Assembly: GCA_007123775.1 (NCBI GenBank)
Contig: SLGK01000228.1
Span: 1-32,594 of the forward strand
Direction: 5' to 3'
DNA: 32,594 nucleotides
From: Anaerolineae bacterium
Lineage (GTDB): Bacteria; Chloroflexota; Anaerolineae; Promineifilales; Promineifilaceae
In this document: positions 1-8,586 of the stretch, piece after piece
How the letters are laid out: each line of letters starts with the position of its first letter
Position numbering within the stretch: position 1 is the first letter of the stretch
Translations under genes and position numbers: made by a program
The notes under the pieces: generated by a model
Told to the model about the DNA's origin: nothing
Database searches by the model: none
The model's input: only the letters and a program-made list of their open reading frames with translations

Positions 1-89
1 AGACGCACCGGCAGCCCTGCTTCTACCAGGCCACCATTGATCTCCAGCCTGCGGCAGGTAGCAAAACCTGGCAATTCCACGGCGTTCAT
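1..89 (-). CDS. partial CDS at window edge, unknown product
   Basis: An open frame begins with ATG at position 89 on the minus strand and runs off the left edge without a stop. It encodes about 29 residues starting MNAVELPGFATCRRLEING. A weak purine-rich stretch (GAAAGGTG) lies upstream of the ATG. It would be divergent from the MBL-fold gene at 175. Too little is visible to name a family, and it could be a chance frame. The codon pattern and the divergent gap holding a promoter make a real gene start plausible. Confidence 0.4.
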   Translation of the reverse strand, partial: MNAVELPGFATCRRLEINGGLVEAGLPVR

Positions 90-118
90 GGGTTCTGTCT
101 TTCACCTTTCATCATCAA

Positions 119-148
119 TTGTTCCCTTTCACCAATATCCGTTATAAT
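119..148 (+). promoter_or_regulatory. sigma-70-like promoter of the MBL-fold gene
   Basis: A perfect TATAAT lies at 143-148. A weak -35-like TTGTTC lies at 119-124 with an 18-base spacer. The start codon at 175 follows a strong ribosome site (AAGGAG around 158-163), giving a short leader of about 20 bases. Confidence 0.5.
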
Positions 149-174
149 TAGCGTTAGAAGGAGAACGCATAAAA

Positions 175-807
175 ATGGAACTTACCTGGTACGGTTTAAG
201 TTGCTTTCGCATTACCGAACGCAAGCACACGACAATTGTAACCGATCCTTACAATGGCAACCTGGGATTAACTCCGTTGAAGCTTAAGGCTGACGTGGTC
301 ACGGTCAGCCATGATGCCAAAGGGCACAACCACGTTGAGGCGGTCACGGGCACAAGGCATGTGCTAAATGGCCCCGGCGAGTATGAAATTGGCGGCGTTT
401 TTATCACCGGTATATCCACGCTCAATGAGGCTAAGAGCAACCGAAACGTTTTGTACCTGTTCGATTACGATGGTCTGACGGTAGCTCACTTAGGTGACAT
501 GACCAAGGTGCCGGCTCAGACTCAAATTGAACCGTTAGAACAGGTCCACATTTTGCTCGTTCCTGTTGGTGGGGGTAAAAGTTTGAACGCTGCTCAGGCC
601 GCCGAACTGATCTCGATGTTAGAGCCAAATATCGTTATCCCCATGCACTACAAGCTTCCGGGGTTGATACTGGATCTCGAAGGGGTTGACCGGTTTTTGA
701 AAGAGATGGGTGTTACGGAGCCAACGCAAGAAGATACGCTAAAGATTTCGTTGAGTAATCTGCCAGAGGAAACAGAAATCGTTCTGTTAAACCCTAAAAT
801 CGATTAA
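175..807 (+). CDS. MBL-fold metal-dependent hydrolase
   Basis: This 210-residue protein belongs to the small single-domain metallo-beta-lactamase-fold hydrolases related to the UPF0173/UlaG-like group. The first metal-binding loop is visible as S-H-D-x-x-G-H-N-H (residues 45-53), a variant of HxHxDH. A later GPGEYEIGG motif, an AHLGD segment and a C-terminal IPMHYK histidine are all typical of the family. The substrate is unknown. There is no signal peptide, so it is expected in the cytosol. The ATG start is supported by AAGGAG and an upstream TATAAT. The next gene follows after 13 bases, so the two are probably co-transcribed. Confidence 0.85.
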   Translation: MELTWYGLSCFRITERKHTTIVTDPYNGNLGLTPLKLKADVVTVSHDAKGHNHVEAVTGTRHVLNGPGEYEIGGVFITGISTLNEAKSNRNVLYLFDYDGLTVAHLGDMTKVPAQTQIEPLEQVHILLVPVGGGKSLNAAQAAELISMLEPNIVIPMHYKLPGLILDLEGVDRFLKEMGVTEPTQEDTLKISLSNLPEETEIVLLNPKID

Positions 808-820
808 GAGGAACACGTTA

Positions 821-1123
821 ATGCCTACCAAACTATTGATGCGCTGGAACGTTCGGCCAGAAACGGAGTCAGAGTATTTTGAGTTCCTGGTTCATGAGTT
901 TATTCCCAGCATGGACCGTATGGGCGTGGCCGACATTCAGGTCTGGTACACAGCTTATGGCAATCGGGAACAAAAGCTGGCCAGTGGTGTTGCCGATTCA
1001 TCAGACCAAATGCAGCGCATCTTACATAGCAGCGAGTGGCAAACGATGATCGAGCGGTTAACCGATTTTGTCGATGGCTATAGCCAAAAGATTATTCCGG
1101 CAACTCGAGGGTTTCAGATATAG
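821..1123 (+). CDS. small conserved-type protein, ferredoxin-like barrel fold suspected
   Basis: This is a 100-residue soluble protein with no signal peptide or membrane segment. The pattern (beta-strand LLMRWNV, helix ESEYFEFLVHEF, strand ADIQVWYTAYG, helix SSDQMQRILHSSEWQTMIERL) recalls dimeric alpha/beta-barrel proteins such as the NIPSNAP or antibiotic-biosynthesis-monooxygenase folds. No catalytic motif is recognisable, so no function is assigned. It starts 13 bases after the MBL-fold hydrolase with an AAGAGGA-type ribosome site, so the pair is probably an operon. A small unknown paired with an MBL hydrolase could be an accessory, but this is inference. Confidence 0.7.
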   Translation: MPTKLLMRWNVRPETESEYFEFLVHEFIPSMDRMGVADIQVWYTAYGNREQKLASGVADSSDQMQRILHSSEWQTMIERLTDFVDGYSQKIIPATRGFQI

Positions 1124-1144
1124 GAGTTTTTGTTAGGCTGGTAA

Positions 1145-1483
1145 TCAGGCAGATGCAGACACGGCCGTTTTAGTTTCTTTGGTCGTGCTGGCGGGCGGCC
1201 CTGATTTGCTCTCTTCTGTGGTTTTGGCCTTACTCTCCGTCAGCTTGTTTTTATCACTGCTTACCCCGTTGCCGTTAGCTAACCCATTGCCATTGAGCGA
1301 ACGGCCGTTACGGCTGTCGGTAATGTAGAAACCATTCCCCTTAAAGACAACACCAACCGAATTGATGACCCGGCGTACCTCACCGACACAAACGGGGCAA
1401 TCGGAAAGCGGATTATCGCTCATCCGTTGGCGAACTTCAAACAGGTGGTCACAATCGTTACAGCGATAAGTATATAATGGCAT
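1145..1483 (-). CDS. FmdB-family zinc ribbon protein
   Basis: The N-terminus MPLYTYRCNDCDHLFEVRQ is the hallmark of FmdB/CxxC_CxxC regulatory-type zinc ribbons. A first CxxC (CNDC) is followed about 20 residues later by a second (CPVC). The rest of the 112 residues is a low-complexity Asn/Gly/Ser/Lys/Thr tail, probably disordered. The family is widespread and its role is uncertain; names derive from a proposed formamidase regulator. An AGAGG ribosome site precedes the start. It converges on the 100-aa gene with only a 21-base gap. The coding strand carries two ACGGCCGT octamers. Confidence 0.85.
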   Translation of the reverse strand: MPLYTYRCNDCDHLFEVRQRMSDNPLSDCPVCVGEVRRVINSVGVVFKGNGFYITDSRNGRSLNGNGLANGNGVSSDKNKLTESKAKTTEESKSGPPASTTKETKTAVSASA

Positions 1484-1713
1484 AGCTCAACCTCTTTGCA
1501 CCAGAAACCGGGCTTTCCATTGTGCGTCTACAAAGCTGACAAACATGTGCCAAAAGCCCGGTTCTATCGAACGTTTATTAGAATGGGTCTCCTAGGCTAG
1601 AATTTTAGCGGCGGCTGCCTAATTTGACAAACCGCTTTCCAGCATTGCTCATAATAACCCAACTTTGTAAATTTTACGTTAGCAAAACAAAATTGGTTGG
1701 CGTTGGCCCGCTC
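1484..1713. other. intergenic region with a long-loop inverted repeat
   Basis: This stretch has no ORF. It contains an 11-bp perfect inverted repeat, AACCGGGCTTT at 1506-1516 and AAAGCCCGGTT at 1553-1563, with a 36-base loop. No T-run follows directly on either strand. It lies between the fmdB-like start and the 3' end of the ABC permease, both on the minus strand. It may be a processing or attenuation hairpin. Nothing else is recognisable. Confidence 0.5.
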
Positions 1714-2526
1714 TCAATAATGGGCCAGACTGCCATCCGTCCTCGCCCGCTCCACGGCGTAGCGAAAAGCCAGTAAAGAACAAGGTATCAAAATAAGGCA
1801 AAAAATTAACAAAGCCAGTAAATCGAGAGAAATCTCACGCCACGTGGCCTGACTGAGCAAGGCCAGGCGCATGGCCCGCAGAGCATAAGTGATGGGCAGT
1901 AGATGAGCCAACGTCTGTAACCAGTCGGGCATGATGGTGATAGGGTAAAAAACGCCGCCAATCAGATTGGCCGCGTTGCCAAACAGGGCCGTGACCGGAT
2001 CGCCACGTTTGACGACCATGATAATGCTGGCTGCCAAAATGCCAATACTGGCAAAGGAGATTATTGACAGCAGTAACACCAGCAAGGCAGCCAGTAGATT
2101 AGCCCCGCTAAGATTGACCCCTAGCAGCAGCCCCAGCAGCAGGTACACAAAAACGCGAAAAGTGGTGTAAACGTAACTCCAGGCCGCTGAACCAATAATG
2201 ACCAGCGACACGGGCGTGGGCGTCAGCATGAGCGCCTCTAACGTGCCTGTAGTCTGAGCATCACGCAAAGCACTGGCGAAACCGGTCAGTCCTACGCCAA
2301 AATAGCCACCCAGGGCTATGCCAATCAGCACGAAAGCGAAGTAATCTCCGCCATACTCGGCCAACAGCGGGGCCGCACTTTCGCCAATGAACAGAGCCAA
2401 AAAGAAGAAAATGAAGGCTCGCAGCAGCACCCCGCCAATGCCAGTGGCGAAGGCCAGCCGGTAGCTGGTCTCAGTGTAAAAGTCGCGGATGAGGAACGCT
2501 TTAAGGCGAAGGCTTAAGTGTGACAT
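1714..2526 (-). CDS. ABC-2 type transporter permease
   Basis: This 270-residue integral membrane protein has about six hydrophobic segments, including ATGIGGVLLRAFIFFFLALFI, YFAFVLIGIALGGYFGVGL, FLVYLLLGLLLGV-type helices and a C-terminal LLALLIFCLILIPCSLLAF. The central signature region (GTLEALMLTPTP, then FGNAANLIGGVFYPITIMPDWLQ and the ALRAMR loop) is characteristic of ABC-2 exporters such as drug, polysaccharide or lipid exporters. It pairs with the ATPase gene just upstream on the same strand; the two are separated by a 66-base GTGCGTA hairpin. The substrate cannot be told from sequence. Confidence 0.88.
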   Translation of the reverse strand: MSHLSLRLKAFLIRDFYTETSYRLAFATGIGGVLLRAFIFFFLALFIGESAAPLLAEYGGDYFAFVLIGIALGGYFGVGLTGFASALRDAQTTGTLEALMLTPTPVSLVIIGSAAWSYVYTTFRVFVYLLLGLLLGVNLSGANLLAALLVLLLSIISFASIGILAASIIMVVKRGDPVTALFGNAANLIGGVFYPITIMPDWLQTLAHLLPITYALRAMRLALLSQATWREISLDLLALLIFCLILIPCSLLAFRYAVERARTDGSLAHY

Positions 2527-2532
2527 ATGGTT

Positions 2533-2594
2533 AGTGCGTAGTGCGTAGTGCGTAGTGCGTGGCCGATCCCTCTACGCACTACGCACTACGCACT
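2533..2594. repeat. GTGCGTA word hairpin
   Basis: The 7-base word AGTGCGT is tandemly repeated four times (2533-2560). It is followed after 11 bases by its reverse complement ACGCACT three times (2572-2594), giving a potential stem of over 20 bp. The TAG stop of the ATPase gene is formed inside the right arm. It sits between the two ABC genes and could reduce read-through from ATPase to permease. Confidence 0.85.
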
Positions 2595-3561
2595 ATGTTT
2601 TTGTAAAATGGTGAAATACTTCTTCTAAGGTCGGCGGCGTACTGTTAATCTGGTGAATAGTTATCTGATTTTGGCGCAGGTAGTCCAGCACGGCCGTTAC
2701 CATCCCGTCCTCTTCGGCGGCCTGAAAAGTGAGGTTGGCATAAGGCTTTTCTGGTTGATAATGAAGTAAGGGTAAAGCAGGCGGTAGTTGTGTAAACACG
2801 GCCGTTTCTCCACCCGATACCCGCAATTCATAATAACGAAACGGCCGTAACCGCTGCCGCAGTTCAACCGGTGGTCCCTGGGCACGAATGCGACCCTGGT
2901 GCAGCAAGGCCACCTCGTCACACATCACTTCCGCTTCGGCCAGGTCATGGGTGATAAAAAAGAGCGTCAGCTCCTGCTCTGCCTGCAAGCGACGCAGCAG
3001 GTCGTGCAGCCGCTGCGTGGCCGTTGGGTCCAGGCTGCGGCTTGGCTCATCCAAAAAGAGAATCTGAGGCCGGTGCAGCAGGCTGCGGGCGATGGCCAGC
3101 CGCTGCTTCATGCCGCTGGAAAAGGTGTTAAAGCGACGGTCGGCTACAGCGGTCAGGTCCACCGCCTGCAAAACTTCCTCGACGCGTTGTTGGGCGAAAC
3201 GGCCGTTTAGTCCGTGCATCGCCGCAAAAAAGTCCAGGTTACGCCGGGCCGACAGCCGCCAGTAAAAGCTGCGAGCGTCAGACACCACCAGCCCCACGTT
3301 AGCGCGAATGGCACCGCTCTGCGCCAGCGGAAACCCGGCCACGGTCGCCCGACCGCTGCTAGGCAACACCAGCGTACACAGCATCTTGGTCAGCGTGGTT
3401 TTGCCCGCCCCGTTTGGTCCCAGCAAGCCAAACCGTTGTCCGCGCGGAATTTTGAGGCTGATGTCAGAAACGGCCGTTACGCCCTTCTCTTTGCGCCCCA
3501 ACCAACCCGCTACCGGCTCAAACCGCTTCGTCAGCCCCTCTGTCTCAACCGCCCAATCCAT
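2593..3561 (-). CDS. ABC transporter ATP-binding protein (ABC-2 exporter)
   Basis: This cytosolic nucleotide-binding subunit powers the permease encoded next. Walker A is GPNGAGKTT, the signature loop is SSGMKQRLAIARS, Walker B is ILFLDEP followed by SRSLDP, and the switch histidine is in FFITHD. The 322-residue length includes a C-terminal extension typical of exporter ATPases of the DrrA/CcmA type. The start at 3561 is preferred over the frame's first ATG at 3591 because a GGAGAG ribosome site lies just upstream of 3561 and the protein then begins MDWAVETEGLTKRF. Five ACGGCCGT octamers fall in the gene. Confidence 0.9.
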   Translation of the reverse strand: MDWAVETEGLTKRFEPVAGWLGRKEKGVTAVSDISLKIPRGQRFGLLGPNGAGKTTLTKMLCTLVLPSSGRATVAGFPLAQSGAIRANVGLVVSDARSFYWRLSARRNLDFFAAMHGLNGRFAQQRVEEVLQAVDLTAVADRRFNTFSSGMKQRLAIARSLLHRPQILFLDEPSRSLDPTATQRLHDLLRRLQAEQELTLFFITHDLAEAEVMCDEVALLHQGRIRAQGPPVELRQRLRPFRYYELRVSGGETAVFTQLPPALPLLHYQPEKPYANLTFQAAEEDGMVTAVLDYLRQNQITIHQINSTPPTLEEVFHHFTKT

Positions 3562-3573
3562 ATCTCTCCAAAT

Positions 3574-3606
3574 TAACCGTTCACAATTCACAATTCATCA
3601 TTATTA
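3574..3606. repeat. TTCACAATTCACAATTCA tandem word
   Basis: The short AT-rich word ATTCACAA is iterated just upstream of the ABC ATPase start. The same word recurs at about 8650-8694 upstream of the citrate synthase. It lies in the divergent gap with the PP2C gene and may be part of the intergenic word-repeat population. No operator function can be shown. Confidence 0.55.
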
Positions 3607-3683
3607 TACGTCTACCCTACGATTATCAACAGGGCGTAAATACCGCTTGCTACCCTGGCTGTTTGGATATAAACTCCCAAACA

Positions 3684-4616
3684 ATGAACGAGCTTGGTCA
3701 GATTGTGGCCTCCCTGAGAACAGATACAGGTCTAATTCGCGATCATAACGAAGACTTCGTTGCCTGCTGGGAACCCAACACTGCTGAGGAAGCCGCTCAG
3801 ACCGGTTGGCTCTATGTGGTAGCCGACGGCGTGGGTGGAGCCGACGCTGGCGAAGTGGCCAGCCAATATGCCAGTGAAAGAACTATCGCCAATTTTCTTG
3901 CCGTAGACAACATAACCGACCGGGGCCAACGGCTGTTGCACGCCATGCAAGGGGCCAATGACGATCTGCGCCAGATGGTCATTGATCGCCAGGACAACAA
4001 GCGCATGGCCACCACGATGGTTGCCGCTCACATTCATGGCCAGACCGCTCTCATAGCCAACGTGGGTGACAGTCGTGGCTATATATGGCATAATAACCAG
4101 TTTGTGCAAATTACCAAAGATCAGAGCCTGGTGGCCAAACTGGTAGAAGAAGGAGCTATCACGGAATCAGAAGCGGCCAACCACCCGCACAAAAACGTGA
4201 TCCTGTATAGCATCGGCTCCGAAAGAGTGGCCACCATTGACCTATTTGAACACAGGCTGACGCCGGGTGACATTCTGGTTTTGTGCAGCGATGGCCTGAC
4301 ACGCCACGTAACAGATGACGAAATCAGCCACGTTATTCGACAGCAACGGCCGTCTAAAGCCACCCAGACACTCATCGACCTGGCCAACCAGCGGGGCGGC
4401 CAGGACAACATTTCAGTGGCCGTTATTCACTACACCAACGGTCAGAAGCAGAAAGAACGGCTGGTACCAGCCAATGGCCACCAGCATAAAACAACAATCA
4501 CAGGCCAGACCGCAGCGTCAGACAGCGGGCGTCCCTTTTTATGGACGTATACCCTTTTACTCTCTGTGGTGCAAACGCTGCTGATTTTGCTGGTCTGGTT
4601 CTTATTACGAGTATAA
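3684..4616 (+). CDS. PP2C-type serine/threonine protein phosphatase with C-terminal membrane anchor
   Basis: This metal-dependent phosphatase is expected to remove phosphate from Ser/Thr residues, usually opposing Hanks-type kinases. PP2C motifs appear in order: TGLIRDHNED, VADGVGG, IANVGDSRGY, LCSDGLTRHV and GGQDNISVAV, which together hold the metal-binding aspartates. After a polar linker the C-terminus has one hydrophobic helix (LLLSVVQTLLILLVWFLL), so the catalytic domain is tethered on the cytosolic face. I chose the ATG at 3684. An in-frame TTG at 3663 would add seven residues, and neither has a clear ribosome site. RNase J follows after 11 bases, so the two are probably co-transcribed. 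No kinase gene is in the window. Confidence 0.9.
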   Translation: MNELGQIVASLRTDTGLIRDHNEDFVACWEPNTAEEAAQTGWLYVVADGVGGADAGEVASQYASERTIANFLAVDNITDRGQRLLHAMQGANDDLRQMVIDRQDNKRMATTMVAAHIHGQTALIANVGDSRGYIWHNNQFVQITKDQSLVAKLVEEGAITESEAANHPHKNVILYSIGSERVATIDLFEHRLTPGDILVLCSDGLTRHVTDDEISHVIRQQRPSKATQTLIDLANQRGGQDNISVAVIHYTNGQKQKERLVPANGHQHKTTITGQTAASDSGRPFLWTYTLLLSVVQTLLILLVWFLLRV

Positions 4617-4627
4617 AGGTAGATTCT

Positions 4628-6265
4628 ATGACTTCAAAACTACGCATCATTCCCATCGGGGGATTGGGCGAAATTGGCAAGAACATGATGGTCATCGAGT
4701 ATGAAGATGACATCCTCATTATCGACGCCGGTATCATGTTTCCCGAAAATGATATGTTGGGCGTTGACACAATTATTCCCGATTACAACTATCTGTTGGA
4801 CAAAACCGACAAAGTGCGAGCCATTCTGGTAACACACGGTCACGAAGACCACGTGGGCGCACTGCCCCATCTGGTCAAAGATGTGCCTGCTCCCATTTAT
4901 GCCACCAAACTAACGGCCGGTCTGATCGAAGTCAAGCTACAGCGGGCTGGTGTATTGGGTGACGTCGCGCTTAACCTCATCGAAGCTGGCGATGTGTTTG
5001 ACATTGGTCCCTTCACCATTGAGCCGTTCCACGTGGCCCACAGCATTCCCGACTGTGTGGGCTTTGGTATCACCACACCAGTTGGCCTGATTGTGTTTAC
5101 CGGCGACTACAAATTTGACCATACGCCCGTAGATGGTTGGCCCCCCGATTTCGCCAAGCTGGCCGAATTTTCAGAGCGGGGCGTACTCTGCCTGCTGGCC
5201 GACAGCACCAATGCTGACCGCGCCGGCTGGACTCGCTCAGAGATGGTCATCACCGAGGCGTTTGACAAGCTGTTTCGTGAAGCCAAAGGACGCATTATCA
5301 TCGGCACCTTTGCCTCGCTCATCTCTCGAATTCAGCAGGTGGTAGATATGTCGCAGAAATACGGCCGTAAATTGGCCATCACCGGCCGTTCTATGCGCGA
5401 CAACACCAAAATGGCCCGTCGCCTGGGCTATCTGGACATTCCCGACGATATGCTGGTCGATCTACACCAGGCTGTCAACATGCCCGACCATCAGGTAGCA
5501 ATTATGGCCACAGGCACCCAGGGTGAGCCAATGGCGGTCATGAGCCGTCTCTCCCGCAGTCGCCATCGCAGTCTCAGCATCAAAAAAGGTGATACCGTCG
5601 TCTTCTCGGCCCATCCTATTCCTGGTAACGAAGAGATGGTCTATCGCGTCATCAACTTACTTTTGCAGCGCGGCGCTGAGGTTCTTTACGAACGCATTGC
5701 CGATGTCCATGTCTCCGGCCACGCCAGCCAGGAAGAGATGAAGTTGATGATCAATCTGGTGCGGCCCCAATTCCTTATCCCCGTTCATGGAGAACTGCGT
5801 CACCTGAAGCTGCATGGCAAGCTGGGGCAGCAGTTGGGCATTCCGGCTGATAATATCGCCGTGGTCGAAAACGGCACGCCCATTGAGCTAGACGGCCATT
5901 CGATGAAGATATTGCCGCGCCTGCGCGGTGGCTACGTCTTCGTTGAAGGTTCTAGCGTGGGCGAAGTAGGTTGGGATGTGCTGCGCGACCGTGAACGGCT
6001 GGCGCAGGGCGGCGTCTTTTTCGCCGTCGTGCCGGTTAACAATAACGGCGACCTCGTTGGTACCCCGGAATTTGTAACTAGTGGCTTCGTGGCCCGTGAA
6101 GAAGCTAATGAACTGGAAGAAGGCGCTCAGGAGCGAGTTGCGCAGACAGTGCGATCCTTTACCGGCTCGAGGGACCAACTGCACAAGGAGATCGAAAAAT
6201 CGCTGGAGCGTTATCTCTATGATGAAACGGGTCGCCGACCGCTCATTCACGTGGTAGCAAAATAA
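4628..6265 (+). CDS. rnj: ribonuclease J
   Basis: RNase J is a 5'-to-3' exonuclease and endonuclease for mRNA decay and rRNA maturation. It belongs to the MBL fold/beta-CASP family and acts in the cytosol. The zinc-binding motif THGHEDHVG (His70, His72, Asp74, His75) and N-terminal IPIGGLGEIGKNM are diagnostic. The later LLADSTNADRAGW, GTFASLISRIQQ, ATGTQGEP and SGHASQEEMK segments are beta-CASP and RNase J motifs. The 545-residue length matches the family. The frame is open back to 4541, but the ATG at 4628 (AAAGGTAGATTCTATG) gives the canonical N-terminus and lies just after the phosphatase stop. Confidence 0.96.
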   Translation: MTSKLRIIPIGGLGEIGKNMMVIEYEDDILIIDAGIMFPENDMLGVDTIIPDYNYLLDKTDKVRAILVTHGHEDHVGALPHLVKDVPAPIYATKLTAGLIEVKLQRAGVLGDVALNLIEAGDVFDIGPFTIEPFHVAHSIPDCVGFGITTPVGLIVFTGDYKFDHTPVDGWPPDFAKLAEFSERGVLCLLADSTNADRAGWTRSEMVITEAFDKLFREAKGRIIIGTFASLISRIQQVVDMSQKYGRKLAITGRSMRDNTKMARRLGYLDIPDDMLVDLHQAVNMPDHQVAIMATGTQGEPMAVMSRLSRSRHRSLSIKKGDTVVFSAHPIPGNEEMVYRVINLLLQRGAEVLYERIADVHVSGHASQEEMKLMINLVRPQFLIPVHGELRHLKLHGKLGQQLGIPADNIAVVENGTPIELDGHSMKILPRLRGGYVFVEGSSVGEVGWDVLRDRERLAQGGVFFAVVPVNNNGDLVGTPEFVTSGFVAREEANELEEGAQERVAQTVRSFTGSRDQLHKEIEKSLERYLYDETGRRPLIHVVAK

Positions 6266-6320
6266 GCTCGGAGCAACCTGACTGGGAAATAGGAGCTGAA
6301 ACGAAGGAGAAGTAACGCTG

Positions 6321-7247
6321 TTGCGACTTCCGACCGAGTTCAGGCAGCGGCAGGTCGCTTTGTTTGAGGCGGAAGGTGCAGCGTGGCTGCAACAACTGCC
6401 CCATTGCATCGCCGATATTGAGCAGCGCTGGTCTGTACGAATACAGCCTCCTTTCACCAACCTCAGCTACAACTACGTCGCCCCGGCACGGCTGAGTGAC
6501 GGTACGGCCGTTGTCTTCAAAGCCGGTTTCCCCCGCCCGGAGCTGCACCGGGAAATCGAGGCGCTGCGCTTTTATGACGGCCGGGGTATGGTCCGCCTGC
6601 TGCGAGCCGAAACAGAGCGGGGCATCATGCTGCTGGAGCGGCTGCAACCGGGCACGCCTCTCATTCCCCAGGCTCTGCGCGACGATGAAGCAGCCACACG
6701 CCAGGCCGCTCAGGTCATGCAGCAATTGTGGCGGTCGGCTCCGACCGACCACGATTTCCCAACGGTGGCCGATTGGGGCCGGGGTTTTGTGCGACTGCGG
6801 GCTGAATTTAACGGCCGTACCGGTCCTTTCCCCGCTAAATTAGTCGATACGGCCGAACAGCTTTTCGCCGACCTGCTGGCTTCGTCCGCGCCACCTGTTT
6901 TGCTCCACGGCGACCTGCACCACGACAACATCCTGCAAGCAGCGCGGCAGCCCTGGCTGGCGATTGATCCCAAAGGGGTAATCGGCGAACCGGCCTATGA
7001 AGTGGGTGCGCTGCTGCGAAACCCTTCCCCCCACATCTTCCGGGAATCGCCCGCCAGTTTACGCCGCCTACAAGCCCGACGCCTGGACATCCTGGCCGAA
7101 ATACTCGACATTGAGCGGCAGCGGCTATGGGGCTGGTCACTGGCCCAGGCCGTTCTCTCCGCCTGGTGGAGTTACGAAGATGGCGAACCGGGCTGGAAGC
7201 CGATGCTGAGCCTGGCGGCAGAGTTGCGGAGTGGCGTAGTGGCGTAG
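6321..7247 (+). CDS. aminoglycoside phosphotransferase-like kinase (APH(6)/streptomycin kinase-type)
   Basis: This 308-residue protein has the kinase core of the APH family. The catalytic loop is LLHGDLHHDNIL and the metal-binding segment is WLAIDPKGVIGEPAYEVG, a pattern shared with streptomycin 6-phosphotransferase and hydroxyurea kinase relatives. The N-terminal FTNLSYNYVAPARL region forms the ATP-binding lobe. Genomic homologues often have unknown small-molecule substrates, so resistance is not implied. A TTG start is chosen because AAGGAGA lies 10 bases upstream. The last residues (ELRSGVVA) and the stop are encoded by the GGCGTAGT tandem repeat, so the C-terminus may have been altered by repeat growth. 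Confidence 0.82.
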   Translation: MRLPTEFRQRQVALFEAEGAAWLQQLPHCIADIEQRWSVRIQPPFTNLSYNYVAPARLSDGTAVVFKAGFPRPELHREIEALRFYDGRGMVRLLRAETERGIMLLERLQPGTPLIPQALRDDEAATRQAAQVMQQLWRSAPTDHDFPTVADWGRGFVRLRAEFNGRTGPFPAKLVDTAEQLFADLLASSAPPVLLHGDLHHDNILQAARQPWLAIDPKGVIGEPAYEVGALLRNPSPHIFRESPASLRRLQARRLDILAEILDIERQRLWGWSLAQAVLSAWWSYEDGEPGWKPMLSLAAELRSGVVA

Positions 7248-7366
7248 TTGCGGAGTGGCGGAGTGGCGGAGTGGCGTAGTGGCGTAGTTGCGGAGTGGCG
7301 TAGTGGCAGAGTGGCAGAGTGGCGGAGTGGCGGTAACCTCGCCACCTCGCTACCTCGCCACCCTGC
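7224..7366. repeat. 8-bp GGCGGAGT/GGCGTAGT tandem array with inverted copies
   Basis: About a dozen copies of an 8-base word (GTGGCGGA, GTGGCGTA, GTGGCAGA) run from 7224 to about 7333. Reverse-complement copies (CGCCACCTCGC, CTACCTCGCCAC) follow up to about 7363. Together they form a large imperfect hairpin between the convergent kinase and citrate synthase-like genes. Both gene ends lie within the array and take their stop codons from it. Confidence 0.9.
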
Positions 7367-8516
7367 CTACATATCGCGCCCGTGGCCGGATCAGTTGGTC
7401 CAGCGCGTACTGCTCGATGGCGTGGCCAATCCAGCCAGCGGTACGGCCGAGGGCGAAGAGGGTCAGGGCGGTGCCCGGGGGCAGACCCAACGCCTGGGCC
7501 ATGACGACCAGTCCCAGATCAACGGTGGGATGCTGGCCGGTGGTCTGGTACACCGCCGTTGCCAATTCATGCGCCAGCTTAACAACCGGCAGCTCACCCA
7601 GCCGCTCCTGCACCGTATCCAGCAGCAAACGGCCGCGTGGATCGCCGTCCGGGTAGAGGCGATGACCAAAGCCGGAAATCGCCTCCCCACGACGCAGGCG
7701 GCTGACAACGGCCGTTTCGGCTCCAGCCGCCGCCTCCCGCAGCAAAGCCTCCACCCGCTCCGTGTGGCCGCCGTGTTTGCTGCCTTGCAGCGCGGCCAGC
7801 CCGGCCTGAACCACCCCGTAAGGCGTGGCCCCCGCCGAGGCCACACAGCGGGCCGTGAAGCTGGAGACGTTTAGCTCATGGTCGGCACAAAGCACCAGGG
7901 CCAGGTTGAACCAGTCGGCAGCCCAGGGCCGGTCAGGCAGCCAGGCTTGCTGTAACGTATGGGCGATTGTCGTCTCGACCGGTTGGCGGGCAGCAACGGC
8001 CGTTAACAGCCACAAAATCCGCGCTCCCGTCTGCGCCACTGCTACTGGTGATAAATCATAAGCGGCCAAATCGGAAACGGCCGTTTGTGCCAGCGCCACC
8101 TGAAAAGCCGCCATCTTTGGCAATGCTGCACCCTGCTCACCGATCACCGCATACCGATTACCGAACTCCGGCTCCTCATCCCACAATAGGCAGGCGACTG
8201 CCTCAAATGATGCAGTGGTCGCCAATGTAAGCACATCCTGACCCCGGTAGTAGAAACGGCCGTTTTCAATCAGCGTCAACTGCGACTCCAACACCGGCAT
8301 TCCCCAATGGAGGGCCGTTTCAGCCGCCTGTGCCGGATTGTGGCGCAGCGTCTTGCGGGCCTTGAGCGCGGCCACATCCTCGGCCCGATACCGTTTGGCC
8401 CGACTCTTGCCCGGCGTCTCCTCCGAGCGAATCAGCCCGCGGCTGACGTAGGCGTAGAGCGTGGGCAGGCTAATATCCAGTTCTTGAGCAGCTTCTTGGG
8501 CGGTCAGGTAGTTCAT
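7350..8516 (-). CDS. helix-turn-helix/citrate synthase fusion protein
   Basis: The first 50 or so residues (NYLTAQEAAQELDISLPTL, YAYVSRGLIRSEETPGKSRA, KRYRAEDVAALKARK) are a MerR/excisionase-type DNA-binding helix-turn-helix. The remaining 330 are a citrate synthase domain. The substrate and catalytic regions ADHELNVSSFTAR, GSKHGGHTERVE and SGFGHRLYPDGDPRG are preserved, so catalysis is possible as well as metabolite sensing. The start at 8516 is chosen because it gives the helix-turn-helix at residue 1; the frame extends to 8648 without conserved sequence. It is divergent from a second citrate synthase at 8704, and a palindrome lies in the gap. Regulation of that gene and of itself is inferred. 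The C-terminus VGRVAR is coded by the tandem repeat. Confidence 0.88.
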   Translation of the reverse strand: MNYLTAQEAAQELDISLPTLYAYVSRGLIRSEETPGKSRAKRYRAEDVAALKARKTLRHNPAQAAETALHWGMPVLESQLTLIENGRFYYRGQDVLTLATTASFEAVACLLWDEEPEFGNRYAVIGEQGAALPKMAAFQVALAQTAVSDLAAYDLSPVAVAQTGARILWLLTAVAARQPVETTIAHTLQQAWLPDRPWAADWFNLALVLCADHELNVSSFTARCVASAGATPYGVVQAGLAALQGSKHGGHTERVEALLREAAAGAETAVVSRLRRGEAISGFGHRLYPDGDPRGRLLLDTVQERLGELPVVKLAHELATAVYQTTGQHPTVDLGLVVMAQALGLPPGTALTLFALGRTAGWIGHAIEQYALDQLIRPRARYVGRVAR

Positions 8517-8586
8517 GGCAGTATTCCGTATTGCGTGTTTCGTATTGCGTAAGCAGGTAGGAGTAAGAGATAGGATGGCAATACGT

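Noticed and set aside
5888..6460. 190-residue frame on the minus strand
   Set aside because: Antisense to the RNase J 3' end and kinase start, with no family resemblance; a shadow of GC-rich coding DNA.
6321..7247. Aminoglycoside kinase as evidence of a mobile resistance island
   Set aside because: No transposase, integron or composition change surrounds it, and the family has many housekeeping-type members of unknown substrate.
7248..7874. Plus-strand frame encoding a repetitive AEWRSGGV peptide
   Set aside because: It is the 8-bp tandem array read in frame, continuing antisense through the citrate synthase fusion gene; no ribosome site.
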